Below, piece by piece: positions 26,276 to 35,590 of a stretch of DNA of 64,000 nt; the stretch's first letter is position 1; every line of letters begins with the position of its first letter. Below the pieces are notes generated by a model, which was not told where the DNA came from, searched no databases, and saw only the letters and a program-made list of their open reading frames with translations. Position numbers and translations under genes: made by a program. This DNA comes from Siansivirga zeaxanthinifaciens CC-SAMT-1 (GTDB lineage: Bacteria > Bacteroidota > Bacteroidia > Flavobacteriales > Flavobacteriaceae): positions 678,001 to 742,000 of the forward strand of contig NZ_CP007202.1 in the NCBI RefSeq assembly GCF_000941055.1. The letters are read 5' to 3'.

Positions 26276-27265
26276 ATGTTCCCATTACGAAGAAACAGAC
26301 GATTAAGAACCAACGAAGCCATTAGAAGTATGGTTCGTGAAACTATTATACACCCAAACGATTTTTTAGTGCCGCTTTTTGTTGTAGAAGGCAAGGGTGT
26401 AAAAGATGAAATCCCATCGATGCCTAACTACTTTAGATACAGTTTAGATTTACTGGAACAAGAAGTAAAAGAACTCTGGAGTTTAGGCTTAAAATCGGTG
26501 TTGCTGTTTGCCAAAGTACCAGACCATTTAAAAGACAATAAAGGTACCGAAGCATTAAACCCAAACGGACTCATGCAACGTGCTGTTAAAACCGTAAAAA
26601 ATGCATGTCCGGATATGTTGGTAATGACCGATGTTGCCTTAGACCCTTATTCGTCTTACGGACATGATGGTATTGTAAAAAACGGCATTATTTTAAACGA
26701 TGAATCGTCTCATGTTTTAGCCGAAATGGCGCTTACCCACGCACAAGCGGGTGCCGATTTTGTTGCGCCAAGCGACATGAACGATGGTCGTATTTTAGAA
26801 ATACGAGAATTGTTAGAAAACGAAGGGTTTATAAATACGGGGATTATGAGTTATTCGGCGAAATATGCATCGGCGTTTTACGGGCCTTTTCGTGATGCGC
26901 TAGACTCGGCTCCTGTCGATATGGTAAACATTCCAAAAGACAAAAAAACCTATCAAATGGATTACGCCAACCGCATCGAGGCCATTCGTGAAACCGAAAT
27001 GGATATTAACGAAGGTGCCGATATTGTTATGGTAAAACCAGGTTTGTGCTATTTAGACATCGTTCGTGAAATTAAAAATACTTTCGATGTTCCTGTGGCT
27101 GTTTATCAAGTATCTGGCGAATATGCCATGTTAAAAGCCGCCGCCGAAAAAGGCTGGCTAGACCACGATGCCGTCATGATGGAACAAGTTACCGCAATTA
27201 AACGAGCGGGAGGCGATATTATAGCATCTTATTTTGCTAAAGATGTAGTAAAATTAATTTCGTAA
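26276..27265 (+). CDS. hemB: Delta-aminolevulinic acid dehydratase (Mg-type)
   Basis: HemB condenses two 5-aminolevulinate molecules to porphobilinogen. The Schiff-base lysines are visible (SAKYASAFYGPF, Lys196; VMVKPG, Lys254). The metal-site stretch TDVALDPYSSYGHDG (118-132) has A and D in place of the cysteines of zinc enzymes, so this is the magnesium/potassium-type active site. The 329-residue length is normal. It is the last haem gene of the island. Confidence 0.97.
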   Translation: MFPLRRNRRLRTNEAIRSMVRETIIHPNDFLVPLFVVEGKGVKDEIPSMPNYFRYSLDLLEQEVKELWSLGLKSVLLFAKVPDHLKDNKGTEALNPNGLMQRAVKTVKNACPDMLVMTDVALDPYSSYGHDGIVKNGIILNDESSHVLAEMALTHAQAGADFVAPSDMNDGRILEIRELLENEGFINTGIMSYSAKYASAFYGPFRDALDSAPVDMVNIPKDKKTYQMDYANRIEAIRETEMDINEGADIVMVKPGLCYLDIVREIKNTFDVPVAVYQVSGEYAMLKAAAEKGWLDHDAVMMEQVTAIKRAGGDIIASYFAKDVVKLIS

Positions 27266-27283
27266 ATTAAAAAAACAAAACGT

Positions 27284-28402
27284 ATGGGCTTGCTCTTATT
27301 TTATGCTTTTATTTCCATTTTCTTTTCTTTCTTGTGTTCTATTCTAGAAGCTGTTTTATTAAGTGTTACACCAACATTTATAAATCTTCAAAAACAAGCA
27401 GGCAAGCAGTATGCAAATAGTTTAGAAGCTTTAAAAAAAGATGTCGATCGCCCTTTAATTGCTATTTTAACACTAAATACCATTGCCCATACTGTGGGCG
27501 CCATTTTGGTAGGTGTTCAGGCAAAAACAGCCTATGCAGAAGCATTTGGCAACGAGGTTAAAATATTTTTTGGTATTAAATTTACAGAAGATGTTATGGT
27601 GGGAGTCGTATCTTCTATAATGACTGTTCTTATCTTAGTAGCTTCAGAAATTATTCCAAAAACCATTGGCGCTACCTACTGGAAGCTTCTGGCCAATTTC
27701 ACTACAAAAGCGCTTCATATTCTTATTTTTCCATTAAAATGGACTGGTATATTATGGCTTTTGCAACTAACCACGAAGTTAATTGGTGGTAAAGGACATC
27801 ACGGCAGCGTTCTAAGTAGAGAAGATTTCCAAGCAATGACCGATATGGCTCATAAAGAAGGTGTGTTTCAGGAAAATGAAAGTAAAATCATTAAAAACCT
27901 TTTAATTTTTAAAGAAATTTTAGCGAAAGATATCATGACACCACGAACCGTCATGAAAACCGAAAACCACAATACAACCGTTGAAACTTTTTTCAAACAA
28001 AATTTAAATCTTCGTTTTTCGAGAGTGCCTATTTATTCTGAAAATACAGATAATATTATCGGACTCGTTTTAAAGGACGAAATTTTTAAAGAAATGGCCT
28101 TAGATAATGGCTCAAAACCCCTATCCGATTTAAAAAGAAATATCATTATTATTCACAGAAATTTACCCATTCCTAGTTTATTCGAACAATTAATTGAAAG
28201 CCGAAACCATATGGCTTTGGTAGTCGATGAATACGGAAGCGTGAGTGGCCTTGTAACCATGGAAGATGTTATTGAAACCCTTTTAGGTTTAGAAATAATG
28301 GATGAAAGCGATCATGTAAGCGACCTGCAACATTTAGCCAGAAAAAGCTGGGAATCTCGCGCTAAAAAGCTAGGTATTTTTGATAATAACAACCGCAAAT
28401 AA
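27284..28402 (+). CDS. CNNM/CorC-family membrane protein with CBS pair
   Basis: The 372-residue protein has an N-terminal DUF21 (CNNM) transmembrane domain of three or four helices with SEIIPKTIG, followed by two CBS domains from about 205 (MTPRTVM, VDEYGSVSGLVTMEDVIE). Relatives act in Mg2+ or Co2+ efflux, and older annotations call them haemolysins. The C-terminal transporter-associated domain is missing, which is common in short members. It is 18 bases downstream of hemB. Confidence 0.9.
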   Translation: MGLLLFYAFISIFFSFLCSILEAVLLSVTPTFINLQKQAGKQYANSLEALKKDVDRPLIAILTLNTIAHTVGAILVGVQAKTAYAEAFGNEVKIFFGIKFTEDVMVGVVSSIMTVLILVASEIIPKTIGATYWKLLANFTTKALHILIFPLKWTGILWLLQLTTKLIGGKGHHGSVLSREDFQAMTDMAHKEGVFQENESKIIKNLLIFKEILAKDIMTPRTVMKTENHNTTVETFFKQNLNLRFSRVPIYSENTDNIIGLVLKDEIFKEMALDNGSKPLSDLKRNIIIIHRNLPIPSLFEQLIESRNHMALVVDEYGSVSGLVTMEDVIETLLGLEIMDESDHVSDLQHLARKSWESRAKKLGIFDNNNRK

Positions 28403-28405
28403 ACA

Positions 28406-28878
28406 ATGGAAACTTGCATCATCAATACCCCTTTAGGTTGTGCTAAAATTATTGGTGATGCTTCAGGAATTTCATCTATTTCTATTTTAAATACTGAAGA
28501 AAAATTAAGTAAACGATTCCGCTTTCGCTGAAAACATGCGTTAATCAATTGAACGAATATTTTGAAGGTTCTCGCAAACATTTCAGCTTAAAATTACAAC
28601 CCGAAGGCACCGAATTTCAGAAAAAAGTTTGGAAACAACTAGAGCACATTTCCTTTGGTAAAACCATTTCATATTTAGAATTAGCAAAAAAACTGGGCGA
28701 CGTTAAAGCCATAAGAGCCGTTGCAAATGCGAATGGTAAAAATCCGCTTTGGATTGTTATTCCTTGTCATCGGGTTGTTGGTAGCGATGGCAGTTTAACA
28801 GGTTATGCCGGCGGATTGCATTGTAAAAAATGGCTTTTAGAACACGAAAACCCGTCTAAACAAGTGGCTTTATTTTAA
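28406..28878 (+). pseudogene. Methylated-DNA-cysteine S-methyltransferase with a frameshift
   Basis: The gene would repair O6-alkylguanine. The C-terminal part is intact and has the active site IPCHRVVGSDGSLTGYAGG. The N-terminus starts at ATG 28406 (METCIINTPLG) and runs in one frame to about 28512, where the next frame continues as TIPLSLKTCVNQLNEYFEG. The switch falls in an A run (28511-28513), and one extra A would restore a single 158-residue protein of normal length. Either the gene is broken or the assembly has a one-base error. It lies 3 bases after the CNNM gene. Confidence 0.85.
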
Positions 28879-28940
28879 TTAAAACAAACGCAGGAATCTA
28901 ACTGTAAATTCATATATTTATTTCAACTAAACATGTTGTA

Positions 28941-30095
28941 ATGAAATTCCTTAAAAAACTCTTTAAATGGTTAGGCATTTTAATAGCCTTATTAATTATT
29001 ACACTTTACATTACAGACACCGATTATCTTCTTAAAGCCGTTCGAACTATTTATTTAACAGGCCATTCTACAGCTTATTTAGAAGATTATAAAAAATTCG
29101 ACAACCAGCCTATCGAGATTGGCACACCCCAACCCTGGCCAAACCACAAAGAATATAACACAGTAAAAGAAACAGAAGCCCTCAGCCAGATTAATAAAGC
29201 CAATGGCACCATTGCCTACGTTATTATTAAAAATGATAGTATTTGGTTTGAAAACTATTACGATGGTTTTGGAGAAGACTCTAAAAGTAATTCCTTTTCT
29301 ATGGCTAAAAGTTATGTTTCTGGCCTTATGGGCAAAGCCATACAAGATGGTTATATTAAAAGTTTAGACCAACCTGTTGGGGATTTTCTACCAACATTTA
29401 GTGAGGGTTTAGCCGCTAAAATGACTGTTGGCGATTTATCCAGTATGTGTTCTGGAACCAACTGGGATGAGGCTTATTATTCACCATTATCTATTACCAC
29501 ACGTGCTTATTTTGATGATGATTTAGAAAAAGTTATGCTGGGCTTAAAAGTAGTAGACGAACCCGGTAAAAAATTTAAATACGCCAGTGGAGACACACAA
29601 ATGCTTGCCATGGTTATCGAAAAAGCTACAGGCAAAAAAATGTATTCGTATTTAGAGGAAAGTTTCTGGAAACCGCTGGGCTGCGAAAACGAAACCCTTT
29701 GGCAAGTAGATAGTGAAGCCCACGATTTAGTAAAAGCCTATTGCTGTATCGCCAGCAACGCCAAAGATTTTGCCCGTTTTGGGAAGCTTTACAAAGACTT
29801 TGGTAAATGGAACGGAAAACAAATTTTAGACTCGGCGTTTGTTGCTAAATCTATAAAACCAAGGTTTAAAGACGCTCCAGAATACGGTTACGGGTGGTGG
29901 CTTAAACAACAAAATGGTAAAAACTTTTTTATGATGCGTGGTCATTTGGGTCAATATGTTATTGTTGAACCCAACGATAATGTTATTATTGTAAGACTCG
30001 GGCATTCTAAAGGGTCTAATGTAGAAGTAGGTTCGTTTACACAAGATATTAGTACGTATATTGATGAAGCTTACAACATGCTAAACTCGAAATAA
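28941..30095 (+). CDS. Serine hydrolase of the beta-lactamase (class C / family S12) fold
   Basis: An N-terminal membrane anchor (WLGILIALLIITLYI) precedes a periplasmic domain. The nucleophile motif SxxK is in SFSMAKSY, the second motif appears as YASG (Y-x-S instead of Y-x-N) and an HLGQ motif lies near the C-terminus in place of KTG. This is typical of 6-aminohexanoate-dimer hydrolase or esterase-like members, so beta-lactam resistance is not implied. The natural substrate is unknown. It is followed after one base by the DUF4153 gene. Confidence 0.88.
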   Translation: MKFLKKLFKWLGILIALLIITLYITDTDYLLKAVRTIYLTGHSTAYLEDYKKFDNQPIEIGTPQPWPNHKEYNTVKETEALSQINKANGTIAYVIIKNDSIWFENYYDGFGEDSKSNSFSMAKSYVSGLMGKAIQDGYIKSLDQPVGDFLPTFSEGLAAKMTVGDLSSMCSGTNWDEAYYSPLSITTRAYFDDDLEKVMLGLKVVDEPGKKFKYASGDTQMLAMVIEKATGKKMYSYLEESFWKPLGCENETLWQVDSEAHDLVKAYCCIASNAKDFARFGKLYKDFGKWNGKQILDSAFVAKSIKPRFKDAPEYGYGWWLKQQNGKNFFMMRGHLGQYVIVEPNDNVIIVRLGHSKGSNVEVGSFTQDISTYIDEAYNMLNSK

Positions 30096-30096
30096 T

Positions 30097-31848
30097 ATGA
30101 AGCTTTTCAATTTTAGTGAAATTACAGAAAAAGCAAAATCGGCTTTTTTAAGATTCCCAATAACACTTTCCTGGGCTATTTTGGGCACTTTTTTCGTGCT
30201 ATTCCTTATTGAATTTGATATCGATTTTGACGAGCATATAAGAGAAATTTCAACCCTATTTTTAGGAATTAGCTGGCTAATTGGAACCCGTTTTCTCGTT
30301 GAACAACAAACCAATAGCCACAAAAAATGGTGGTTTTCATTAATAACCATTGCACTTCTAATGGGTTTTTATTTTTATTTACCATTGGTAGATAGTTTCA
30401 AAAACCCCATTCATTACTCAAGGTTTTTATTATATCTAGTTGCCGGACATCTTTTTTTATTTGTAGCGCCTTTTTTAAATACCTGGAATAAAAATGCCTT
30501 CTGGAATTACTTAAAAATGGTTTTTATCGCCATAGGTAGAAGTTCACTTTTTTCTATTGTTTTGTATTTAGGCTTGTCGTTGGCACTCTTGGCTATTGAA
30601 TATTTATTTAATGTTAGTATAAAAGGCGAACGCTATTTTCAAATATTTGTTTTCTGTTTAGGTATTGTTAATACCTGGACCTATTTATCAGACTTTCCGA
30701 AAGACATTCAAAATCAAACGGTTATAAGCTATAATAAAGCTTTAGAGGTTTTTGTAAAATACATTTTAATACCCTTGGTTTTACTGTATCTTATCATTTT
30801 ATATGCCTATAGTTTTAAAATTTTATTTACATGGAATCTTCCAAAAGGTTGGGTTTCATATTTAATTATTGCGTTATCGTTGCTTGGTTTTAGTATTCAA
30901 ACCATGATTAATCCCATACAAAAAACCATAAAATCGCCCGTAATTAACAGATTTTATCCATGGTTTTACTACTTACTTTCGCCACTTTTAATTTTACTTT
31001 TTATTGCCATTGTAAAACGTATTGGAGATTACGGCATCACCGAAAACAGGTACTTTGTTTTAATGTTAGCACTCTGGATTACTGGCATGACGCTGTATTT
31101 ACTAATAAGCAAAAACAAATATTTAAAAATACTTCCTATTAGCCTTACGGTTATTACGCTTCTTAGCTCGTTTGGTTTTTGGAGTGCTTTTAATGTATCT
31201 AAAAACAGTCAGTTTTCACAATTTGAAAATACTTTTAAAAAAGTAAAATCCAATAGTAACCAAGCTACTTTAGAGGAATACGAAACCTTAGAATCGGTTT
31301 TAAAATACTTCCATAAAAGAGAAAATTTAAAATATCTCAATCCAATTGTTGGCGTAGAATTAGATAGCATCTACAAAAAAAGAACCTCAAAATACAGCTA
31401 CTACTACTTAAATACAGAATATATTTTAGACAGTTTATCAATTATTAAACCAAAAGACAGCCTAAAAGACCGCTTTAAATATTGGTCATTTAACTTAGAT
31501 AAAACCACACTAAAAACAGATGTAACTGGTTATAAAACCATGCATTACGTTAGTTTTTTAGAACACGCAGAAAACAACACCGTTAACGATTTCAAATTTG
31601 AATTAATAAATAATAAAACTGAAGCTGTTGTTAAAAAAGAGGATGAGATTATATTTAAATTGAATTTAAAATCACTCATCGATAAAAAGTCGGGACCTTA
31701 TTATGAATCTTTCAATGCAGATGAAATGACTTTTATTTTGAAAAATGACAGCATTCAAATGAAGCTTATCGTAGAAGCTTTAAACATTGATTACGAAAAC
31801 GATAAGATTAAAATACAAAACTTAACCACCTTTGTTTTTATTGAATAA
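30097..31848 (+). CDS. DUF4153 membrane protein
   Basis: The 583-residue protein has about ten to twelve hydrophobic helices in its first 370 residues and a soluble C-terminal region of about 200 residues. The layout and the FPKDIQNQ-type segment fit DUF4153 proteins of Bacteroidota. The role is unknown. The stop overlaps the next ATG by one base, indicating coupling to the exonuclease gene. Confidence 0.8.
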   Translation: MKLFNFSEITEKAKSAFLRFPITLSWAILGTFFVLFLIEFDIDFDEHIREISTLFLGISWLIGTRFLVEQQTNSHKKWWFSLITIALLMGFYFYLPLVDSFKNPIHYSRFLLYLVAGHLFLFVAPFLNTWNKNAFWNYLKMVFIAIGRSSLFSIVLYLGLSLALLAIEYLFNVSIKGERYFQIFVFCLGIVNTWTYLSDFPKDIQNQTVISYNKALEVFVKYILIPLVLLYLIILYAYSFKILFTWNLPKGWVSYLIIALSLLGFSIQTMINPIQKTIKSPVINRFYPWFYYLLSPLLILLFIAIVKRIGDYGITENRYFVLMLALWITGMTLYLLISKNKYLKILPISLTVITLLSSFGFWSAFNVSKNSQFSQFENTFKKVKSNSNQATLEEYETLESVLKYFHKRENLKYLNPIVGVELDSIYKKRTSKYSYYYLNTEYILDSLSIIKPKDSLKDRFKYWSFNLDKTTLKTDVTGYKTMHYVSFLEHAENNTVNDFKFELINNKTEAVVKKEDEIIFKLNLKSLIDKKSGPYYESFNADEMTFILKNDSIQMKLIVEALNIDYENDKIKIQNLTTFVFIE

Positions 31849-32561
31849 TGATTTCCAAACTTAACTTAGAAAACATATTATTTCTTGATATTGAAACCGT
31901 TCCGGAAGTTCAGCATTTCTCTGATTTAGATGAAACCAAGCAAGCGCTTTGGGAACACAAATCGCAATACCAACGAAAAGACGATTTTACGGCTGAAGCA
32001 TTTTACGACCGCGCAGGCATTTGGGCCGAATTTGGTAAAATTGTGTGTATTTCTGTGGGTTACTTTACTTTTAAAGGCGACCTTAGAAACTTTAGAGTGA
32101 CCTCCTTTTATGGTGACGAAATTAAAATTTTAAAAGATTTTAAAAATTTACTTGTCACGCATTTTAGCGAAACCAAACACCTGCTTTGCGCGCACAATGG
32201 TAAAGAATTCGACTTTCCGTATATTGCACGCCGCATGATTATTAACCGCATAAAATTGCCTTATAAATTAAATCTTTTTGGGAAAAAACCATGGGAAGTG
32301 CCCCATTTAGATACTTTAGATTTATGGAAATTTGGCGACTATAAAACCTACACCTCTTTAAAGTTGTTAACCAATGTTTTAGGCATACCATCGCCCAAAG
32401 ACGATATAGACGGTAGTGAAGTTTACAGGGTTTATTACGAGGAAAATGAAATTGACAGAATTGTTACGTATTGCGAAAAAGACACCATAGCCGTTGCTCA
32501 AATATTTTTAAGATTGCGTGGAGATGATATTCTTCATGACAATGAAATTATTCATATATAA
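31848..32561 (+). CDS. 3'-5' exonuclease (PolB-like, RNase H fold)
   Basis: The 237-residue protein has the DEDD exonuclease motifs: Exo I FLDIETVPE, Exo II in LCAHNGKEFDFPYIARR and Exo III in YCEKDTIAVAQIFL. It belongs to the predicted PolB-like 3'-5' exonuclease family found widely in Bacteroidota. The substrate is unproven, probably single-stranded DNA. Its ends overlap its neighbours by one base on each side. Confidence 0.88.
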   Translation: MISKLNLENILFLDIETVPEVQHFSDLDETKQALWEHKSQYQRKDDFTAEAFYDRAGIWAEFGKIVCISVGYFTFKGDLRNFRVTSFYGDEIKILKDFKNLLVTHFSETKHLLCAHNGKEFDFPYIARRMIINRIKLPYKLNLFGKKPWEVPHLDTLDLWKFGDYKTYTSLKLLTNVLGIPSPKDDIDGSEVYRVYYEENEIDRIVTYCEKDTIAVAQIFLRLRGDDILHDNEIIHI

Positions 32562-34240
32562 TGCAGGAAAATCCTATTTTAGAAATTAAAAATTTGTCTA
32601 TTTCATTCGGAAAAAATGAAGTAATACATAACATTTCCTATCATTTAAATCAAAATGAAATATTAGGCATTGTGGGCGAATCGGGTTCGGGAAAATCGGT
32701 GTCTTCGCTAGCCATTTTAGGATTGCTGCCCAAAAAAGTTTCTAAAATTACGTCGGGTAGTATTTTATACAAAAATCAGGATCTAACACATCTGTCTTCA
32801 AAAAAATTTCAAACCATTAGAGGCCACAAAATTGCCATGATTTTTCAGGAACCTATGAGTTCTTTAAATCCTTCTATGACTTGTGGTAAACAGGTTCAGG
32901 AAATATTATTACAGCATACCGCATTAACAAAACCGTTAGCTAAAGAAGAAACCCTTTTACTATTTGAAAAAGTAAAACTGCCAACACCAGAACGTATTTT
33001 TAATGCGTATCCGCATGAAATTTCTGGAGGTCAAAAACAACGGGTAATGATTGCCATGGCCATTGCCTGTAAACCCGATATTTTAATTGCAGACGAGCCA
33101 ACAACCGCCTTAGATGTTACCGTACAAAAAGATATCATTAAGCTTTTAAAAACGCTCCAAACAGAAACAAAAATGAGCGTTATTTTTATAACACACGATT
33201 TGTCGTTAATATCTGAAATTGCCCATCGTATTTTAGTAATGTATAAAGGCGATATTGTAGAGCAAGGCGATGCAAACACCCTATTTAATAAACCGCAACA
33301 TATTTACACCAAAGCATTAATAAACGCGCGCCCTTCATTACACACACGTTTACAGGTTTTACCAACCATAAACGATTATTTAAATAAAACCACCAAAACA
33401 GATATTATAACTTCCGAAGACCGGGCTAAAAAACACCAGCTTATTTACAGCAAGTCACCTTTACTAGAGGTTATTAACGTTGAAAAAGCATATATTTCTA
33501 AAAGCGGATGGTTTAAAAAACCAGATGTATTTAAGGCCGTAGATAATGTTAGTTTTAAATTATATGAAGGTGAAACTTTAGGTTTGGTGGGCGAGTCGGG
33601 TTGTGGAAAATCGACTTTGGGAAATGCAATTCTTCAATTAGATAAAGCTACCGCCGGACAAATTTTGTATAAGGGAGTCGATATTACAATACTGTCAAAT
33701 TCTGAAATTAAGAAGCTTAGAAAAGACATTCAGATTATATTTCAAGATCCTTATTCTTCATTAAACCCCAGAATTCCGGTTGGTGAAGCTATCATGGAGC
33801 CCATGAAAGTTCATAATCTTTATCGTTCTGAAGCAGAACGTAAAGAAAAAACCATCGATATTCTTAATAAAGTAGGCTTATCTGAAGCCTATTTTAACCG
33901 CTATCCTCATGAGTTTTCTGGCGGACAAAGACAACGTATTGGTATAGCCAGAACCATTGCTTTACAACCCAAACTTATAGTTTGCGACGAGTCGGTTTCT
34001 GCGCTTGATATTTCGGTGCAAGCTCAGGTTTTAAATTTATTGAATGATTTAAAAGAAACTTTTGGGTTTACCTACATATTTATATCACACGATTTAGCCG
34101 TTGTGAAATATATGAGCGACCAGCTATTGGTTATGAATAAAGGAAAAATTGAGGAGTTAGATAATGCCGATGTTATTTACAGCACACCAAAAACTGCTTA
34201 TACAAAAAAACTTATTGATGCCATCCCAAAAGGGTTATAG
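32561..34240 (+). CDS. Fused dipeptide/oligopeptide ABC transporter ATPase (DppD-DppF type)
   Basis: Two complete ATP-binding domains are fused in 559 residues. The first has Walker A GESGSGKSV, signature SGGQKQR and Walker B ILIADEPTTALD; the second has GESGCGKST, SGGQRQR and LIVCDESVSALD. Each ends with the oligopeptide-transport extension. Fused YejF-like ATPases drive peptide import. The cognate permease and binding-protein genes are not in the window. Confidence 0.94.
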   Translation: MQENPILEIKNLSISFGKNEVIHNISYHLNQNEILGIVGESGSGKSVSSLAILGLLPKKVSKITSGSILYKNQDLTHLSSKKFQTIRGHKIAMIFQEPMSSLNPSMTCGKQVQEILLQHTALTKPLAKEETLLLFEKVKLPTPERIFNAYPHEISGGQKQRVMIAMAIACKPDILIADEPTTALDVTVQKDIIKLLKTLQTETKMSVIFITHDLSLISEIAHRILVMYKGDIVEQGDANTLFNKPQHIYTKALINARPSLHTRLQVLPTINDYLNKTTKTDIITSEDRAKKHQLIYSKSPLLEVINVEKAYISKSGWFKKPDVFKAVDNVSFKLYEGETLGLVGESGCGKSTLGNAILQLDKATAGQILYKGVDITILSNSEIKKLRKDIQIIFQDPYSSLNPRIPVGEAIMEPMKVHNLYRSEAERKEKTIDILNKVGLSEAYFNRYPHEFSGGQRQRIGIARTIALQPKLIVCDESVSALDISVQAQVLNLLNDLKETFGFTYIFISHDLAVVKYMSDQLLVMNKGKIEELDNADVIYSTPKTAYTKKLIDAIPKGL

Positions 34241-34417
34241 CATAAAAATCTTCTTGGTTAAATAAAATAAACCTTTTATAAACTTTAAATTCTCGCGAAG
34301 TGTTTGCTTGAATTTACTATCATTAAATGTAGGTTGTTCAGGTAGATTGGTTGCAAAATTCATAAGCTTTAAGTTTATGGTAGATTTGGGGAAATCTATA
34401 TTTAACTTTGGTTTCAT
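34235..34417 (-). CDS. Small hypothetical protein, convergent with the ABC gene
   Basis: A 60-residue frame starts with ATG at 34417 and its stop overlaps the stop of the ABC gene. The product is lysine- and asparagine-rich, ends in a hydrophobic stretch and matches nothing I know. It occupies a gap that would otherwise hold no gene, so a real small gene is possible but unproven. Confidence 0.4.
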   Translation of the reverse strand: MKPKLNIDFPKSTINLKLMNFATNLPEQPTFNDSKFKQTLRENLKFIKGLFYLTKKIFML

Positions 34418-34520
34418 TGGGGATTATAAATATAGAACAGATTTTCAATTTAATCGCTAAAAAACATTTTAAATCGATAAAACGCATAAATATTTAACAT
34501 TTGAAGTGTATTTCATCTGT

Positions 34521-35174
34521 TTAAAGCTTCATTTCGGGTATATCTCCTTCAATAATTAAAGTCCCCTCGGTGGCCTTTTTAATGGTGTCTACAGACACTC
34601 CAGGAGCGCGTTCCAAGAGTTTAAAACCAGCTTCTGTAATTTCTAATACGGCTAAATTTGTAACAATCCGTTTTACACAACGAACGCCTGTTAATGGTAA
34701 ACTACAGCTTTTAAGTAATTTTGACTCTCCTGCTCTATTGGTATGCATCATGGCAACTATTATATTTTCTGCACTGGCTACCAAATCCATAGCACCACCC
34801 ATTCCCTTTACCATTTTGCCGGGTATTTTCCAATTGGCAATATCACCTTGCTCAGACACTTCCATAGCGCCCAAAATAGTTAAATCGACATGCTTACCCC
34901 TAATCATTGAAAAACTCATGGCAGAATCGAAAAAACTAGCACCTGGCAGTGTGGTTATGGTTTGTTTTCCTGCATTAATAACATCGGCATCTTCTTCACC
35001 TTCAAACGGAAACGGCCCCATGCCTAAAACGCCATTTTCACTTTGAAATTCTACTTCAATATCATCGCGTACATAATTTGCAACCAAGGTTGGTATACCT
35101 ATACCTAAATTTACATAGTAACCATCTTTAACCTCTTTTGCTATGCGTTTTGCTATTCCTGTTTTATCTAACAT
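34521..35174 (-). CDS. scoB: 3-oxoacid CoA-transferase subunit B
   Basis: The 217-residue protein matches the beta subunit of succinyl-CoA:3-ketoacid CoA-transferase. The catalytic glutamate lies in QSENGVLGMGPFP near residue 42-54, and GGAMDLVAS and TNLAVLEIT are family blocks. It moves CoA from succinyl-CoA to acetoacetate in ketone-body or leucine catabolism. The A subunit is upstream at 35591, with a small unrelated gene between. Confidence 0.94.
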   Translation of the reverse strand: MLDKTGIAKRIAKEVKDGYYVNLGIGIPTLVANYVRDDIEVEFQSENGVLGMGPFPFEGEEDADVINAGKQTITTLPGASFFDSAMSFSMIRGKHVDLTILGAMEVSEQGDIANWKIPGKMVKGMGGAMDLVASAENIIVAMMHTNRAGESKLLKSCSLPLTGVRCVKRIVTNLAVLEITEAGFKLLERAPGVSVDTIKKATEGTLIIEGDIPEMKL

Positions 35175-35213
35175 ATTCTAATATTTTGATGTGATGATTT
35201 GAAAATTAGCCAA

Positions 35214-35573
35214 TTATACCTTTTTACTAGATGAAATAATTTTAGAAATGATTAAAATGACAGATTTTAAATCGCTTAATAATTTTTCATCAGGGTTTGG
35301 ATAATGTTCTGAAGCTTTACAAAGTTTCAACCAATACTCTAATTCATCGGCTTCTTTTGCTGCTATTTTGAACTTATGAATAAAATCTCGTTTACTTTCA
35401 GCATTTTGAGCTTCACGAATGTTAGCTCCAATAGAAGTACCACTTCTAAAAATTTGTGAAGCCATTTCAAACCTATTTCCTACTCTAATTCTTTCAGAAA
35501 ATGAAACGACATCTAGTGCCAATTCAAATGTTAATCTAACAATTAAATTATCTGTATCATTCCTCATTTTCAA
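35214..35573 (-). CDS. Four-helix-bundle protein (S23/IVP-like)
   Basis: The 119-residue protein has the pattern of the TIGR02436 family: LTFELALDVVSFSERI, then IFRSGTSIGANIREAQNA and a third block FIHKFKIAAKEADELEYWL. The family was first seen in 23S rRNA intervening sequences and also occurs as free genes in Bacteroidota. Here it lies between scoA and scoB on the same strand, about 17 and 39 bases away, and interrupts a normally contiguous gene pair. The function is unknown. Confidence 0.9.
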   Translation of the reverse strand: MKMRNDTDNLIVRLTFELALDVVSFSERIRVGNRFEMASQIFRSGTSIGANIREAQNAESKRDFIHKFKIAAKEADELEYWLKLCKASEHYPNPDEKLLSDLKSVILIISKIISSSKKV

Positions 35574-35590
35574 ATTAACTAATCATCAAA

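Noticed and set aside
28941-30095. Class C beta-lactamase resistance gene
   Set aside because: The YxN and KTG motifs are altered to YAS and HLG, which fits esterase or amide hydrolase relatives rather than a beta-lactamase.
34570-35046. A 158-codon open frame antisense to scoB
   Set aside because: The sense strand encodes a full CoA-transferase subunit; the antisense product is a shadow of its codon use.
35214-35573. 23S rRNA intervening sequence
   Set aside because: The protein family is the same, but there is no rRNA around it; it is a free gene.
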